A stretch of 64,000 nucleotides of DNA from Mycolicibacterium neoaurum VKM Ac-1815D (GTDB lineage Bacteria > Actinomycetota > Actinomycetes > Mycobacteriales > Mycobacteriaceae), in contig NC_023036.2 in NCBI RefSeq assembly GCF_000317305.3, positions 1-64,000 on the forward strand, read 5' to 3'. A program made the position numbers and the translations under genes. The first letter of the stretch is position 1, and each line of letters opens with the position of its first letter. Below the pieces are notes generated by a model, which ran no database searches, was not told the DNA's origin, and saw only the letters and a list, made by a program, of their open reading frames with translations. Positions 36,244 through 45,630 of this stretch are shown piece after piece.

Positions 36244-38121
36244 CTACGGGGTGACGATGTCGAAGTTCGGGTCCGGCCGGTCGAGTACCCCGAGCAGGGT
36301 GCCCAGCGCCCCGGCATCGCCGGTGAACTCCACCCCCGGGGAGTCGCGGTCGCCGGCGGCGAAGGCCAGCAGCCTGGCCTTCGTCGCGAAGGTGACGGTG
36401 GCCGTCGCGGTCGCCGGATCGGCGGCAACGCGGCGGTGCACCAGCACGCCGTTGCGCAAAGTCAGCCGGTAGTCGGCACCCAGGTCGACGAAGGTCACGT
36501 CCAGGGTCAGGTCCAGATCCCAGGCCCGCGGTCCGTCGATGCTGATGGCCAGGGTGTCGAAGATCTGCTCGGGGCTCAGTTGGGCGATCATGGTGGGCGC
36601 CGTCGTCGTGGTCGGGGTACCGAAGTTGCCCTCCCGCAGCTCGGTTGCCCCGGAGAGGAAGAAGTTCCGCCACACCGCGTTCTCGGCCCCGTAGGCCAGC
36701 TGCTCGAGGGTGTCGGCATATAGCTCGCGCGCCGCCGGGTGGTGTTGGTCGGTGAAGATGGCATGATCCAACAGGGTTGCCGCCCAACGGTAATCGCCCG
36801 AATCGAAGGCTGCGCGGGCGATCTCGACCACCCGGTCGAGCCCGCCCATCGCCTCGACATAGCGCGGGCCGGCCGCCTCGGGCGGATGCTGCCAGAGCCG
36901 GGCGGGGTTGCCGTCGAACCAGCCCATGTAGCGCTGGTAGACCGCCTTGACGTTGTGGCTGACCGAACCGTAGTACCCGTGGGTGTGCCAGGCCTTTTCC
37001 AGCGCAGGTGGCATCCGGAAGGTCTCGGCGATCTCGATACCGGTGAATCCCTGGTTCAGCTGCCGCAACGTCTGGTCGTGCAGATAGGCGTACAGATCCC
37101 GTTGCAGCGAAAGGTATTCCACGATGTTCTCGCGCCCCCAGGTGGGCCAGTGGTGAGAGGCGAAGACGACGTCGGTGCGGTCTGCGAACGAGTCGATGGC
37201 CTCGGTCAGGTACCCGGCCCAGCCGTGCGGATCACGTACCAGGGCACCGCGCAGGGTGAGCAGGTTGTGCAGGTTGTGGGTGGCATTCTCGGCCATGCAC
37301 AGCGCGCGGAATTGTGGGAAATAGAAGTGCATCTCGGCAGGGGCCTCGGTACCCGGGGCCATCTGGAACTCGATCTGCACACCGTCGACGGTGTGGGTCT
37401 CACCGGTACTGCGCACATCGATGGTGGGGACGATCATGGCCACCTCGCCCAGCGACGGCGCCTGCCCGAGACCACAACCCACCTGCCCCTGCGGCCCACG
37501 CGCCAGCACCGCACCGTACATATAGGCCGCCCGGCGGGTCATCGCCGTGCCCGCATACACGTTCTCCTGCACGGCGTGTTCGACGAACCCCTCGGGCGCC
37601 AGCACCTGCACGCGGCCCGCGTCGACGTCGGCCTGGGTGGTCACCCCGAGTACGCCGCCGAAGTGGTCGACATGGCTGTGGGTGTAGATGACCGCGGTGA
37701 CGACGCGCTCGCCGCGGTGCGCTCGGTAGAGCGCCAGGGCTGCCGCAGCGGTTTCGGTCGACACCAACGGGTCGATGACGATGACCCCGGTGTCACCTTC
37801 GATGAAGCTGATGTTGGACAGGTCGAGCCCGCGCACCTGATAGATGCCCTCGACCACCTCATAGAGCCCCTGTTTGATGCAGAGCTGCGATTGCCGCCAT
37901 AGGCTGGGATGCACGCTGTCGGGCGCATCGGCCGCCAGGAACCCGTAACTGTCGTTGTCCCACACGACCTTCCCGCCGGCTCCGGTGACCACACAGGGTT
38001 CCAGCGCACCGATGAAGCCACGGTCGGCGTCCGCGAAATCGCGGTCGTCCTCGAAGGGCAGGGTGTCCCGGTGCGCGCGGTTGGCGGCGGCGATCACATC
38101 GCTGGGTGGCTTGGCGGTCAT
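36244..38121 (-). CDS. alkyl sulfatase, metallo-beta-lactamase superfamily
   Basis: This 625-residue protein is of SdsA1/BDS1 type. The zinc motif THSHVDHFGG is near residue 170. A helical dimerisation region and an SCP2-like C-terminal domain (from about residue 500) follow. Such enzymes cleave alkyl sulfates like SDS to alcohol and sulfate. It is the positional match of Rv3762c. There is no obvious signal peptide, unlike some family members. The ATG at 38121 is preferred over the longer frame. Confidence 0.88.
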   Translation of the reverse strand: MTAKPPSDVIAAANRAHRDTLPFEDDRDFADADRGFIGALEPCVVTGAGGKVVWDNDSYGFLAADAPDSVHPSLWRQSQLCIKQGLYEVVEGIYQVRGLDLSNISFIEGDTGVIVIDPLVSTETAAAALALYRAHRGERVVTAVIYTHSHVDHFGGVLGVTTQADVDAGRVQVLAPEGFVEHAVQENVYAGTAMTRRAAYMYGAVLARGPQGQVGCGLGQAPSLGEVAMIVPTIDVRSTGETHTVDGVQIEFQMAPGTEAPAEMHFYFPQFRALCMAENATHNLHNLLTLRGALVRDPHGWAGYLTEAIDSFADRTDVVFASHHWPTWGRENIVEYLSLQRDLYAYLHDQTLRQLNQGFTGIEIAETFRMPPALEKAWHTHGYYGSVSHNVKAVYQRYMGWFDGNPARLWQHPPEAAGPRYVEAMGGLDRVVEIARAAFDSGDYRWAATLLDHAIFTDQHHPAARELYADTLEQLAYGAENAVWRNFFLSGATELREGNFGTPTTTTAPTMIAQLSPEQIFDTLAISIDGPRAWDLDLTLDVTFVDLGADYRLTLRNGVLVHRRVAADPATATATVTFATKARLLAFAAGDRDSPGVEFTGDAGALGTLLGVLDRPDPNFDIVTP

Positions 38122-38158
38122 ATCCGTGAGACTGCCACGCAGGGGCGCCGCGCGAGCG

Positions 38159-38668
38159 CTAACGGACCAGTTTGTGCAGTGCCACCGGGCCCAGCGCACC
38201 GTCGGACAATTCGGCCGTCATATAAGTGCAATGTGGCTGCCGTCGGCGGTCGGTGGGTGAGCCGGGATTGAGTAACCGCAGCGTCCCACCGCCCGGCCTG
38301 TCGACGGTGGCATCCCAGGGGATGTGGCTGTGCCCGAACACCAGGACGTCGGTATCGGGATAGGCCCGCGCCATGCGGTTGTCCCGCCCGGCCGCCGCAC
38401 CGGTCTCGTGCGTCACGGTGAAGCGCAGCCCGTCGAGGACGACATCGGCGCGTTCCGGTAGCCGCGCGCGCAGTTCGTCGCCGTCATTGTTGCCCCAGCA
38501 CGCGACCAGCCGCCGCGCCCGCTCGGCCAACCGGTCCAGCAGGGCGACCTCCATCCAATCCCCGGCGTGGAAGACGACATCGGCCACATCCACCGCGGCC
38601 CACACCTCGGCCGGCATATCGCGCGCCCGGGTGGGCAGATGGGTGTCGGAGATCAGCAGCAGCCGCAC
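38159..38668 (-). CDS. YfcE/MJ0936-type metallophosphoesterase
   Basis: The 169-residue protein starts with LLISDTHLP (first metal Asp and His). It continues with FHAGDW, WGNNDGD, THETG and FGHSHIPWD, the full calcineurin-like set. It probably hydrolyses phosphodiesters, but the substrate is unknown. The GTG at 38668 gives the family's short start. Confidence 0.87.
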   Translation of the reverse strand: MRLLLISDTHLPTRARDMPAEVWAAVDVADVVFHAGDWMEVALLDRLAERARRLVACWGNNDGDELRARLPERADVVLDGLRFTVTHETGAAAGRDNRMARAYPDTDVLVFGHSHIPWDATVDRPGGGTLRLLNPGSPTDRRRQPHCTYMTAELSDGALGPVALHKLVR

Positions 38669-38765
38669 CGGTCCGAGAGTAGCGCAACCCACGTGAAGCA
38701 AGTTGCTGGAGGGACTGCCACGAAATGCCGTCTCAACTGCGAAAACTCGCTCTAAACTGCATGTA

Positions 38766-41108
38766 ATGCCCACTTCCAGAACGAACTTCGGCTACGCCAC
38801 AGGTGTGGCGGTTTACCTGGTGTTCGTTTGCTGGTTGATTTCCGGTTGGGGCGGACCGCAGGTGACGGCGACCGTCGCGTCGCTGGGCTTCGTTGCGTTC
38901 TGTGCAGCAACGTGCGCGTGCACGGTTGCCGCCGCCATATCCGGCCGCGGCAGCATCCGCCTGGCATGGGCTGCACTGACCGTGGGCTTCCTCGGCTGGG
39001 TCCTCGGAAGTGCCGTCGACGCGTACTACGAGGTGCTGCTCGATCAGGAGCCGCCGTTCCCGTCGGTGGCCGATCTGGGGTACCTGACGCTTCCGCTTGC
39101 CGTCGTGGTGGTGTGGCTGCTGCGCACCACCACGGACCCGTTGTCGATGTTTCGTCAGTTGATGGATGGACTGGTGATCTCGTCGGCACTGTTCGTCGTG
39201 GTGTGGGTGGCGGTGCTCGACCGCCTCTTCACCCTCGATGCGTACAGCACCATGGACGCGGTCCTGACCGCCATCTACCCCATCTCGGCGCTCACCATGG
39301 TGACGCTGTCGATGTTGGTGTTGACCGTCGGACGTCCCGGGCGGCGTCAGGTCCTCGGGCTGTTCACCACCGGGCTGGCCGCCATCGCTCTCGGTGAGGT
39401 CGCCGAGTTGTACATCCAGATCAACGACAGCGTCGACTCGGCGAGCACGTTCCCGATCATCAGCAAGGTGACCGGGCTGCTGATGGTCTCGGCCGGCGCC
39501 TACATGTCGGCCCAGGACATCAGGGCTCCACGGCGCGACGACCCACGTCCGTCACCGATGACCATCATCTGGCTGCCCTACGCGCCCATGCCCTTCGCGA
39601 TCATCGCGGCGGTGGCGCACCTGTGGCCCGACACGAACATCCGACCGGTACTGCTCGGCTCGACGATCCTGGTGATATCGGCGTTGGTAAGGCAGCTGAC
39701 CGTGCTGGTGGAGAATCGCCGCCTGCTCGACGAGGTCGCCGCCCACGCGTTCCAGGACCCGCTGACGGGACTGGCCAACCGGCTACTGTTCACCGACCGG
39801 CTCGAACAGGCCGTCGCCCGGCAACGCCGCGGCGGCCGCCCGACGGCGGTGCTCTCACTGGATCTCGACGACTTCAAGCTCGTCAACGACAACCTGGGGC
39901 ACCACTGCGGGGACGAGTTGCTGCGCGATATCGCCGGACGGTTGGTGGCGTGCCTGCCCTCCGGCCAGACCGTGGCGCGTCTCGGCGGTGACGAGTTCGC
40001 GGTCATCATCGAGGACGGTTCGCTATCCGCCGAGGAGGTCGCTGCGACGGTGGTCCGCGCCTTCGACGAGGTATTCGATCTCGGTGGGCACGAGGTGTAC
40101 ATCCGACCCAGCATCGGCCTCGCCGTGGCGAGCGCGACCGACGATGTTGCCGTCGGCACCGAGGAGCTACTGCGGCAGGCCGATATCGCGATGTACGTCG
40201 CGAAGCGGTCCGGGGTCGGCGGGGTGCAGATGTACTCCGCAGGGATGGAACTCACCGACACCGGCACCCTCTGGGTGGAGGACACCGCGCCGACGCCCGT
40301 GGTGCCCGAGATCACCCTGCTCGGACAGTTGCGCCGGGTCGTCGACGGTGGGGCGCTGCGACTGGCCTATCAGCCCCAGATCTCGCTGGCCACCGGCGAG
40401 ATGATCGGTGTCGAGGCGCTGGTGCGCTGGCCGCACCCCGAACTGGGGTTGTTGACCCCGAATCAGTTCCTGCCGCTGATACGCCGCAGCGGATTGATGG
40501 GAGCGATGACCGATCTGGTGGTGGAGCAGGCTGCCCGCGACGCCGCGGCCTGGCATCGGCTGGGCGGCCGGGAGATCCCGGTGTCGGTCAACCTGTTCGC
40601 ACCGTCGTTCGACGATGCCACGCTGCCCGAACGCATCGGCACCGTGCTGGCGCGGCACGGGCTGACCCCGACGTCGATGACTATCGAGATCACCGAGCAT
40701 TACCTGCTGGCCAATGTGCGCCAGGCACGCCATGTCATCGAACAGCTGCGGGCGGCCGGCTTCCGGGTGTCCATCGACGATTTCGGCAGCGGCTACGCGA
40801 CCATGAGCTACCTGCGCGACCTCCCGGTCGACGAGCTGAAACTGGACCGGCATTTCGTCTCGCCCATGCTGGAGAACACCCGCGCGGCGGCCATCGTGCA
40901 CTCGATCGTCACGCTCGCCCACACCCTTGGCATCACCAGCGTCGCCGAGGGCGTCGCCGACGCCGATACCGCCGAGCTGCTGCGCGGCTACGGATGCGCG
41001 GTGGCCCAGGGCACATACTTCGGGGAGGCGGTCCACGCCGACGAGTTGCCGGTGTCCGAGCGCGGTATCACCGGGCCTGCCCAAGAAGCGCCGCCATCCG
41101 CGGTATGA
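38766..41108 (+). CDS. membrane GGDEF-EAL cyclic-di-GMP turnover protein
   Basis: The 780-residue protein has an N-terminal block of about nine membrane segments (residues 10-300). A GGDEF domain with intact RLGGDEFAVI near residue 415 follows. The EAL domain keeps EALVRW, SVNLFA, EITEH, IDDFGSGY and ELKLD. Both activities are therefore possible: making and breaking cyclic di-GMP. No RxxD inhibitory site precedes the GGDEF. The ATG at 38766 is favoured by the signal-like hydrophobic start. Its 3' end overlaps the next convergent gene by 41 bp. Confidence 0.9.
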   Translation: MPTSRTNFGYATGVAVYLVFVCWLISGWGGPQVTATVASLGFVAFCAATCACTVAAAISGRGSIRLAWAALTVGFLGWVLGSAVDAYYEVLLDQEPPFPSVADLGYLTLPLAVVVVWLLRTTTDPLSMFRQLMDGLVISSALFVVVWVAVLDRLFTLDAYSTMDAVLTAIYPISALTMVTLSMLVLTVGRPGRRQVLGLFTTGLAAIALGEVAELYIQINDSVDSASTFPIISKVTGLLMVSAGAYMSAQDIRAPRRDDPRPSPMTIIWLPYAPMPFAIIAAVAHLWPDTNIRPVLLGSTILVISALVRQLTVLVENRRLLDEVAAHAFQDPLTGLANRLLFTDRLEQAVARQRRGGRPTAVLSLDLDDFKLVNDNLGHHCGDELLRDIAGRLVACLPSGQTVARLGGDEFAVIIEDGSLSAEEVAATVVRAFDEVFDLGGHEVYIRPSIGLAVASATDDVAVGTEELLRQADIAMYVAKRSGVGGVQMYSAGMELTDTGTLWVEDTAPTPVVPEITLLGQLRRVVDGGALRLAYQPQISLATGEMIGVEALVRWPHPELGLLTPNQFLPLIRRSGLMGAMTDLVVEQAARDAAAWHRLGGREIPVSVNLFAPSFDDATLPERIGTVLARHGLTPTSMTIEITEHYLLANVRQARHVIEQLRAAGFRVSIDDFGSGYATMSYLRDLPVDELKLDRHFVSPMLENTRAAAIVHSIVTLAHTLGITSVAEGVADADTAELLRGYGCAVAQGTYFGEAVHADELPVSERGITGPAQEAPPSAV

Positions 41109-41457
41109 CGGCCTGCAGACCCTTCAACGGCCGGATCATCACCTTGAAGGACGCGATCTTGCCCTCGTCGTTCCAGTGGATCATGTCGATACCGTCGACC
41201 GTCACACCGTCGACGGTGGCCTGGAACGCCAGGATGGCCGAACGGTCGCTCTCCCACTGCTCGACATAGCGGAAGTCGGCATCACCGAAGAGCTCGGCCG
41301 CGGCGTTCAGATACTTGGCGGTCAGCGCCTTGCCCTGTTGCGGGGTGAACACCGCCGGGGAGTAGAAGACGGCGTCATCGGCGAGCTGTTCGTCGAGGAC
41401 CGCCGGGTCGTGATCGGTCATGAACTCGATCCAACGTTCCAGATGCGGAGAACTCAT
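41068..41457 (-). CDS. SnoaL/NTF2-like protein
   Basis: This 129-residue protein shows the cone-shaped NTF2-like fold pattern: an N-terminal helical part (LERWIEFMTDHDPAVLDE), ADDAVFYSP, and alternating strands with IDMIHWNDEGKI near residue 92. Related proteins are isomerases or small-molecule binding proteins. No function can be assigned. It lies between the GGDEF-EAL gene and tRNA-Arg. Confidence 0.75.
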   Translation of the reverse strand: MSSPHLERWIEFMTDHDPAVLDEQLADDAVFYSPAVFTPQQGKALTAKYLNAAAELFGDADFRYVEQWESDRSAILAFQATVDGVTVDGIDMIHWNDEGKIASFKVMIRPLKGLQAVIPRMAALLGQAR

Positions 41458-41475
41458 GACTGCATACTGCCTGAG

Positions 41476-41548
41476 TGCGCCCGAAGGGATTCGAACCCCT
41501 AACCTTCTGATCCGTAGTCAGATGCTCTATCCGTTGAGCTACGGGCGC
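41476..41548 (-). tRNA. tRNA-Arg (anticodon ACG)
   Basis: The minus strand folds as a 73-nt tRNA: acceptor GCGCCCG with CGGGCGC, anticodon loop CTACGGA giving ACG, and T arm GGGGTTCGAATCCC. CCA is not encoded. It is the expected substrate of the TadA enzyme encoded in this window. Confidence 0.95.
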
Positions 41549-41589
41549 CTGGTCGTGCTATTCAATTCGGTACTGCTGGTCGAACTCGG

Positions 41590-41678
41590 CGGAGGCGAGA
41601 GGATTTGAACCTCCGGTCCGCTTTAAGGCGGACAACTCATTAGCAGTGAGTCCCATTCGGCCGCTCTGGCACGCCTCC
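41590..41678 (-). tRNA. tRNA-Ser (anticodon GCT)
   Basis: The minus strand gives an 89-nt tRNA: acceptor GGAGGCG with CGCCTCC, anticodon loop CTGCTAA giving GCT, and a long variable arm (GTCCGCC / GGCGGAC type). CCA is not encoded. It lies 42 bp from tRNA-Arg on the same strand. Confidence 0.95.
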
Positions 41679-41784
41679 TGAACGATCTGAGGGTACCGGA
41701 CCCCCGGAACCGCCGAGCGCAAAGATTACACAGGCCGGGGCTCGGAAGGCAAAGCGCGGGTACACGCACCCCTAGAATGGCCGG

Positions 41785-42855
41785 GTGACCGCCCGTCTGC
41801 GACCCGAGTTGGCCGACCTTCCCGCCTACACACCCGGTCGCACGGTGCCCGGCGCCATCAAGATCGCCAGCAACGAGACCGTGGACGGTCCGCTGCCCGG
41901 TGTCCTGGAAGCGATCAGCGCCGCGGCGGCCGGCATCAACCGCTATCCCGACAACGGTTACCTCGATCTGCGGGACCGGTTGGCCAAGCACGTGGACGAC
42001 GGGGCGTTCGCCCCGGAGAACATCTCGGTGGGCGCCGGATCGGTGAGCCTGTGCCAGCAGCTCGTCCAGATCACCTCGACCGTCGGCGACGAGGTGATCT
42101 TCGGGTGGCGCAGCTTCGAGATCTACCCGCTGCAGATCCGCACCGCGGGCGCCACGCCGGTGCCGGTGCCGTTGAAGGACCAGACCCACGATCTGGACGC
42201 CATGCTGGCCGCCGTCACCGACCGCACCCGGCTGATCTTCGTGTGCAATCCGAACAACCCGACCTCGACCGTCGTCGACCCCGCCGCCCTGGAGGCCTTC
42301 GTGGCCGCCGTCCGGTCGGACATCCTGGTGGTCATCGACGAGGCCTACGTCGAGTACATCCGCGACGGCCTGCTGCCCGACAGCCTCGGCCTGGTCAGGC
42401 GTTACCCGAATGTGGTTGTGCTGCGCACCTTCTCGAAGGCCTACGGACTGGCGGGCCTACGCATCGGTTACGCCGTCGCCGACCCGGACATCGTCACCGC
42501 ACTGGGCAAGGTGTATGTGCCGTTCACTGCGACGACCATCTCCCAGGCCGCGGCCATCGCCTCGCTGGACGCCGCCGACGAGCTGTTGGCCCGCACCGAC
42601 GCGGTGGTGGCCGAACGCGCGCGAGTGAGTGCGGCACTGCGGGAGATGGGCTACGAACTGCCGCCCTCGCAGGCCAACTTCGTCTGGCTGGTGATCCCGG
42701 GGCGCACCGATGATTTCACCAACGCCGCCGCCGACAACCGGCTCCTGGTCCGGCCCTACGGCCAGGACGGTGTGCGGGTGACGGTCGCCGCACCGCATGA
42801 GAACGACGCGTTCCTCGCCTTCGCGCAGCAGTGGATCCGCGGTGAGCAACCGTGA
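41785..42855 (+). CDS. pat: aromatic/histidinol-phosphate-type aminotransferase
   Basis: The 356-residue PLP enzyme is the orthologue of Rv3772 (hisC2/pat). Visible marks are NETVDGP near residue 32, VCNPNNPTST near residue 153, DEAYVEY near residue 192 and the PLP lysine in TFSKAYGLAGLRIG near residue 217. It likely transaminates phenylalanine or another aromatic 2-oxo acid. The GTG start at 41785 is the only sensible start. The stop overlaps the next gene's GTG. Confidence 0.88.
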   Translation: MTARLRPELADLPAYTPGRTVPGAIKIASNETVDGPLPGVLEAISAAAAGINRYPDNGYLDLRDRLAKHVDDGAFAPENISVGAGSVSLCQQLVQITSTVGDEVIFGWRSFEIYPLQIRTAGATPVPVPLKDQTHDLDAMLAAVTDRTRLIFVCNPNNPTSTVVDPAALEAFVAAVRSDILVVIDEAYVEYIRDGLLPDSLGLVRRYPNVVVLRTFSKAYGLAGLRIGYAVADPDIVTALGKVYVPFTATTISQAAAIASLDAADELLARTDAVVAERARVSAALREMGYELPPSQANFVWLVIPGRTDDFTNAAADNRLLVRPYGQDGVRVTVAAPHENDAFLAFAQQWIRGEQP

Positions 42856-43310
42856 TGCGGGCGACCACGCGGGCGACGATGGTGGCGGGCAGCACGCTGA
42901 TCGCACTGGGGTTGCTGGCCGGTTGCGGGCGCACCACCGAGGGCACCGTCGCGATGACCACCGAACCGGGGCCACCGCTGACCACCACGACCAGCGCCCG
43001 TCCCCCGGTCATCCCCGGTCTGCCGCAGATCCCCGGCCTGCCCGATATCACCATCCCGGGATTCCCCACCCGGGGCTCGAACGTCCCGGATGTCCCGCCG
43101 CCACCCGATGCGCTGACGATGACGTGCGCGGACTACAACCAACTCGACGAGGCCACCCAGAAGGCGGTCGTCAACGCGATCCTCAAGGGCGAGCAGTCCA
43201 TCCTGGGACCGGACAACATCGAGATCGCCACCTCCCTCGCCGATGCGGTGTGCCAGTTCCTGACCGGCAGCACCGTGCGTGAGGTGCTGCTGGGTGGGCC
43301 CGTCCCCTAG
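42852..43310 (+). CDS. putative lipoprotein with Pro-rich linker
   Basis: This 152-residue protein has a signal with lipobox LAGC (Cys25 counting from the GTG). A Pro/Thr/Ile-rich linker of about 60 residues repeats an IPGLP-like unit. A short helical domain follows with two Cys (MTCADYN and AVCQFL). I do not recognise a family. Start GTG 42852 overlaps the pat stop; ATG 42855 is equally possible. Confidence 0.7.
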   Translation: MMRATTRATMVAGSTLIALGLLAGCGRTTEGTVAMTTEPGPPLTTTTSARPPVIPGLPQIPGLPDITIPGFPTRGSNVPDVPPPPDALTMTCADYNQLDEATQKAVVNAILKGEQSILGPDNIEIATSLADAVCQFLTGSTVREVLLGGPVP

Positions 43311-43332
43311 CGCACCGGATTAGCCTGCACTC

Positions 43333-44142
43333 ATGGCTTACGAATCCGTGACCGTGGACATCGCCGATCATGTCGCCCGAGTGACACTCATCGGCCCCGG
43401 CAAGGGCAATGCGATGGGACCCGCCTTCTGGGCCGAGATGCCGGAGGTGTTCGCCACCCTCGACGCCGACCCCGCGGTCCGGGCCATCGTGCTCACTGGG
43501 TCCGGCAAGAACTTCAGCTACGGGCTGGACCTGGCCGCGATGGGCGCCACCCTGCCCGGGCTGGACGCCGGCGCCAAGGCCCGGCACGACTTCCACAAGA
43601 CGATCCTGACCATGCAGCAGGCCATCAGCGCGGTCGCCGACTGCCGCACCCCCACCATCGCCTCGGTGCACGGCTGGTGCATCGGCGGCGGGGTCGACCT
43701 GATCAGCGCCGTCGACATCCGTTACGCCAGCGCCGATGCCAAGTTCTCGGTCCGTGAGGTCAAGCTCGCGATCGTCGCCGATGTGGGCTCGCTGGCCCGC
43801 CTTCCGCTGATCGTGTCCGACGGGCATCTGCGCGAACTCGCATTGACCGGCAAGGACATCGACGCCGCGCGCGCCGAGAAGATCGGCCTGGTCAACGATG
43901 TGCACGCCGACGCCGATGCGTCGCTGGCCGCCGCGCACGCCACCGCCGCCGAGATCGCCGCCAACCCGCCACTGACCGTGCATGGTGTCAAGGACGTCCT
44001 GGACCAACAGCGCATCGCCCGGGTCTCGGAGAGCCTGCGCTATGTGGCGGCGTGGAATTCGGCGTTCCTGCCGTCCAAGGATCTCGGCGAGGCGGTCACC
44101 GCGATGTTCGGCAAGCGCGCCCCTCAATTCACCGGGGAGTAG
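43333..44142 (+). CDS. echA21: enoyl-CoA hydratase/isomerase (crotonase) family, EchA21-like
   Basis: The 269-residue protein has the crotonase fold: FSYGLDLAAMG near residue 58 forms part of the oxyanion hole, and HGWCIGGGVDLISAVDIR near residue 115 the second. Rv3774 (echA21) follows the lipoprotein and pat genes in the same order in M. tuberculosis. It may be a dienoyl-CoA isomerase-type member. The 3' end overlaps the convergent hydrolase gene by 14 bp. Confidence 0.82.
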   Translation: MAYESVTVDIADHVARVTLIGPGKGNAMGPAFWAEMPEVFATLDADPAVRAIVLTGSGKNFSYGLDLAAMGATLPGLDAGAKARHDFHKTILTMQQAISAVADCRTPTIASVHGWCIGGGVDLISAVDIRYASADAKFSVREVKLAIVADVGSLARLPLIVSDGHLRELALTGKDIDAARAEKIGLVNDVHADADASLAAAHATAAEIAANPPLTVHGVKDVLDQQRIARVSESLRYVAAWNSAFLPSKDLGEAVTAMFGKRAPQFTGE

Positions 44143-45151
44143 CCGAGCCCTTCAGCTGGTCCAGCAGCTGAAGGGACAAGAACGTCATCGGGCCCTTGTC
44201 CTCGAACCTGTGCGAGACGTTGCCCGCGATGCCACCCTGCACCGCGAGCTCACCGATCAGGTCGAGCTTGAGCTGCGGGCTGCCTGCACTGAAGTCGAGA
44301 TCGGCCAGATCCACCCAGACGATATTGGGCCGGGTGGTCGACTCATAGACGTAGCGCTTCCTGGTCAGGTCCAACACCACCTGCCAGATCGTCTGTGAGG
44401 CATCGGGTTTGCCCGGATCAGGGATCCGGAAGGGCTGGGCGGCGTTGCGGATCACCGACAGCATGGCCGCGATCGCCTCGACCTGACCGGCGGGTTGCGG
44501 AAGGCGGCTCGCGTAGTAACTTGCCCTGGCGAAGCGGGCGGCGGCCTCGGTGGAGCCGGGCAGCGGCTCGCTCCCGCCCAGTCCGGTGAACGTCTTGACC
44601 AGTTCGAGCTGCTGGTCGAAGGTCGGCGAGTTCGTCATCACGCGGTACGCGCGGTCGTGATAGACGACCGCCTTGCCGTCGATGTACTCGATGATCGCCG
44701 AATCGCCGGTGGCGTCGTCGAGCGCCAGATGGATGGCCGGCGGTACCCCGCCTGTGGGGTCGTCCATCTGCACGACCTGCACATCGGTCTCGGCGATCCA
44801 GGCCACCGCATCGGCGACCGTGGCGAAGTTGTCCAGGAAGTACTGCAGCCAGACCGCCTGGCTGAGCTGGGTGCGCCCGGAATCAGGTTGTCCGTAGGTG
44901 GATTCCGCCAGCCAGAGCACGTGACCGGCCAGACCGGCCTCGTTGAGACCGTCGACGGAGATGATGTCGAAGGCCGTGGCGATGACGCTGCCGTACTTCG
45001 AGGTCCAGGTGAGCTTGCCGGTGACGCCGTCGTCACGGGTGACGCCGCGCGGTTGCTTCCACAGGTTGGTCATCAGGTCCTTGTGGAAGTCCATGTTCCG
45101 TCCCACCAGGACGGCTCCGCCGGCGTCCGGCCAGATCACTCGGGTACACAT
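44129..45151 (-). CDS. linear amide C-N hydrolase (choloylglycine hydrolase/penicillin acylase family)
   Basis: The 340-residue protein starts MCTRVIWPD: after Met removal Cys2 becomes the N-terminal nucleophile of an Ntn hydrolase. The start at 45151 is fixed by this Cys. Further family residues are visible in VGRNMDFH (near residue 20) and GLNEAGLAGHVLW (near residue 68). It could act on bile-acid conjugates, penicillin V or N-acyl homoserine lactones; the sequence does not decide. No signal peptide is present. Confidence 0.87.
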   Translation of the reverse strand: MCTRVIWPDAGGAVLVGRNMDFHKDLMTNLWKQPRGVTRDDGVTGKLTWTSKYGSVIATAFDIISVDGLNEAGLAGHVLWLAESTYGQPDSGRTQLSQAVWLQYFLDNFATVADAVAWIAETDVQVVQMDDPTGGVPPAIHLALDDATGDSAIIEYIDGKAVVYHDRAYRVMTNSPTFDQQLELVKTFTGLGGSEPLPGSTEAAARFARASYYASRLPQPAGQVEAIAAMLSVIRNAAQPFRIPDPGKPDASQTIWQVVLDLTRKRYVYESTTRPNIVWVDLADLDFSAGSPQLKLDLIGELAVQGGIAGNVSHRFEDKGPMTFLSLQLLDQLKGSATPR

Positions 45152-45227
45152 GCGCGACAGCCTAGCCAGCAGCCGGCTGCGACAGTTCAATCTCGGGCGA
45201 GCGCGCCGCGCCCCGGGCTACCCGGTG

Positions 45228-45419
45228 TCACAGCGACCACCGCGCCGGGCATGAGGAGCAGTCACCTCGAGTACACGGGCAGGCGCGCGGAGTCCGGGAG
45301 CCGGGCCGCAGAGGCGCAGCGCCGATCACGGCACCGACAGCTCCGATCAGCAAGGTTGCCGCCATCAACCACAGCAATCCGCTGGCTATAGCTGACTGCA
45401 TCGTCAATGCTCCCGACAA
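45228..45419 (-). CDS. possible small membrane protein
   Basis: This frame of 63 codons (or 57 from the ATG at 45401) has one clear hydrophobic segment, LLWLMAATLLIGAVGAVIG, and a Cys-rich tail (PCTRGDCSSCP). I recognise no family and no ribosome site stands out. It is the only candidate gene in the 480-bp gap at 45152-45630, which otherwise shows nothing. Confidence 0.35.
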   Translation of the reverse strand: MSGALTMQSAIASGLLWLMAATLLIGAVGAVIGAAPLRPGSRTPRACPCTRGDCSSCPARWSL

Positions 45420-45630
45420 GTGACTGAACTGGTCATCTGATGATCAACCCGGCGCGTCAGACATTGCCGAGCACACATCAAGATCATTCCCGAAGACCAT
45501 GACACGCGTGCTGCGCCCGCGTCAATATGGTCCGGCACACAGGAGACGCCTGCGACAGGAGTGAGCAGGAGCTTTTCGATCCTCACTCCAGAGACACACA
45601 CCTCTTGGACGAACCCCTCAAAATGGCGTC

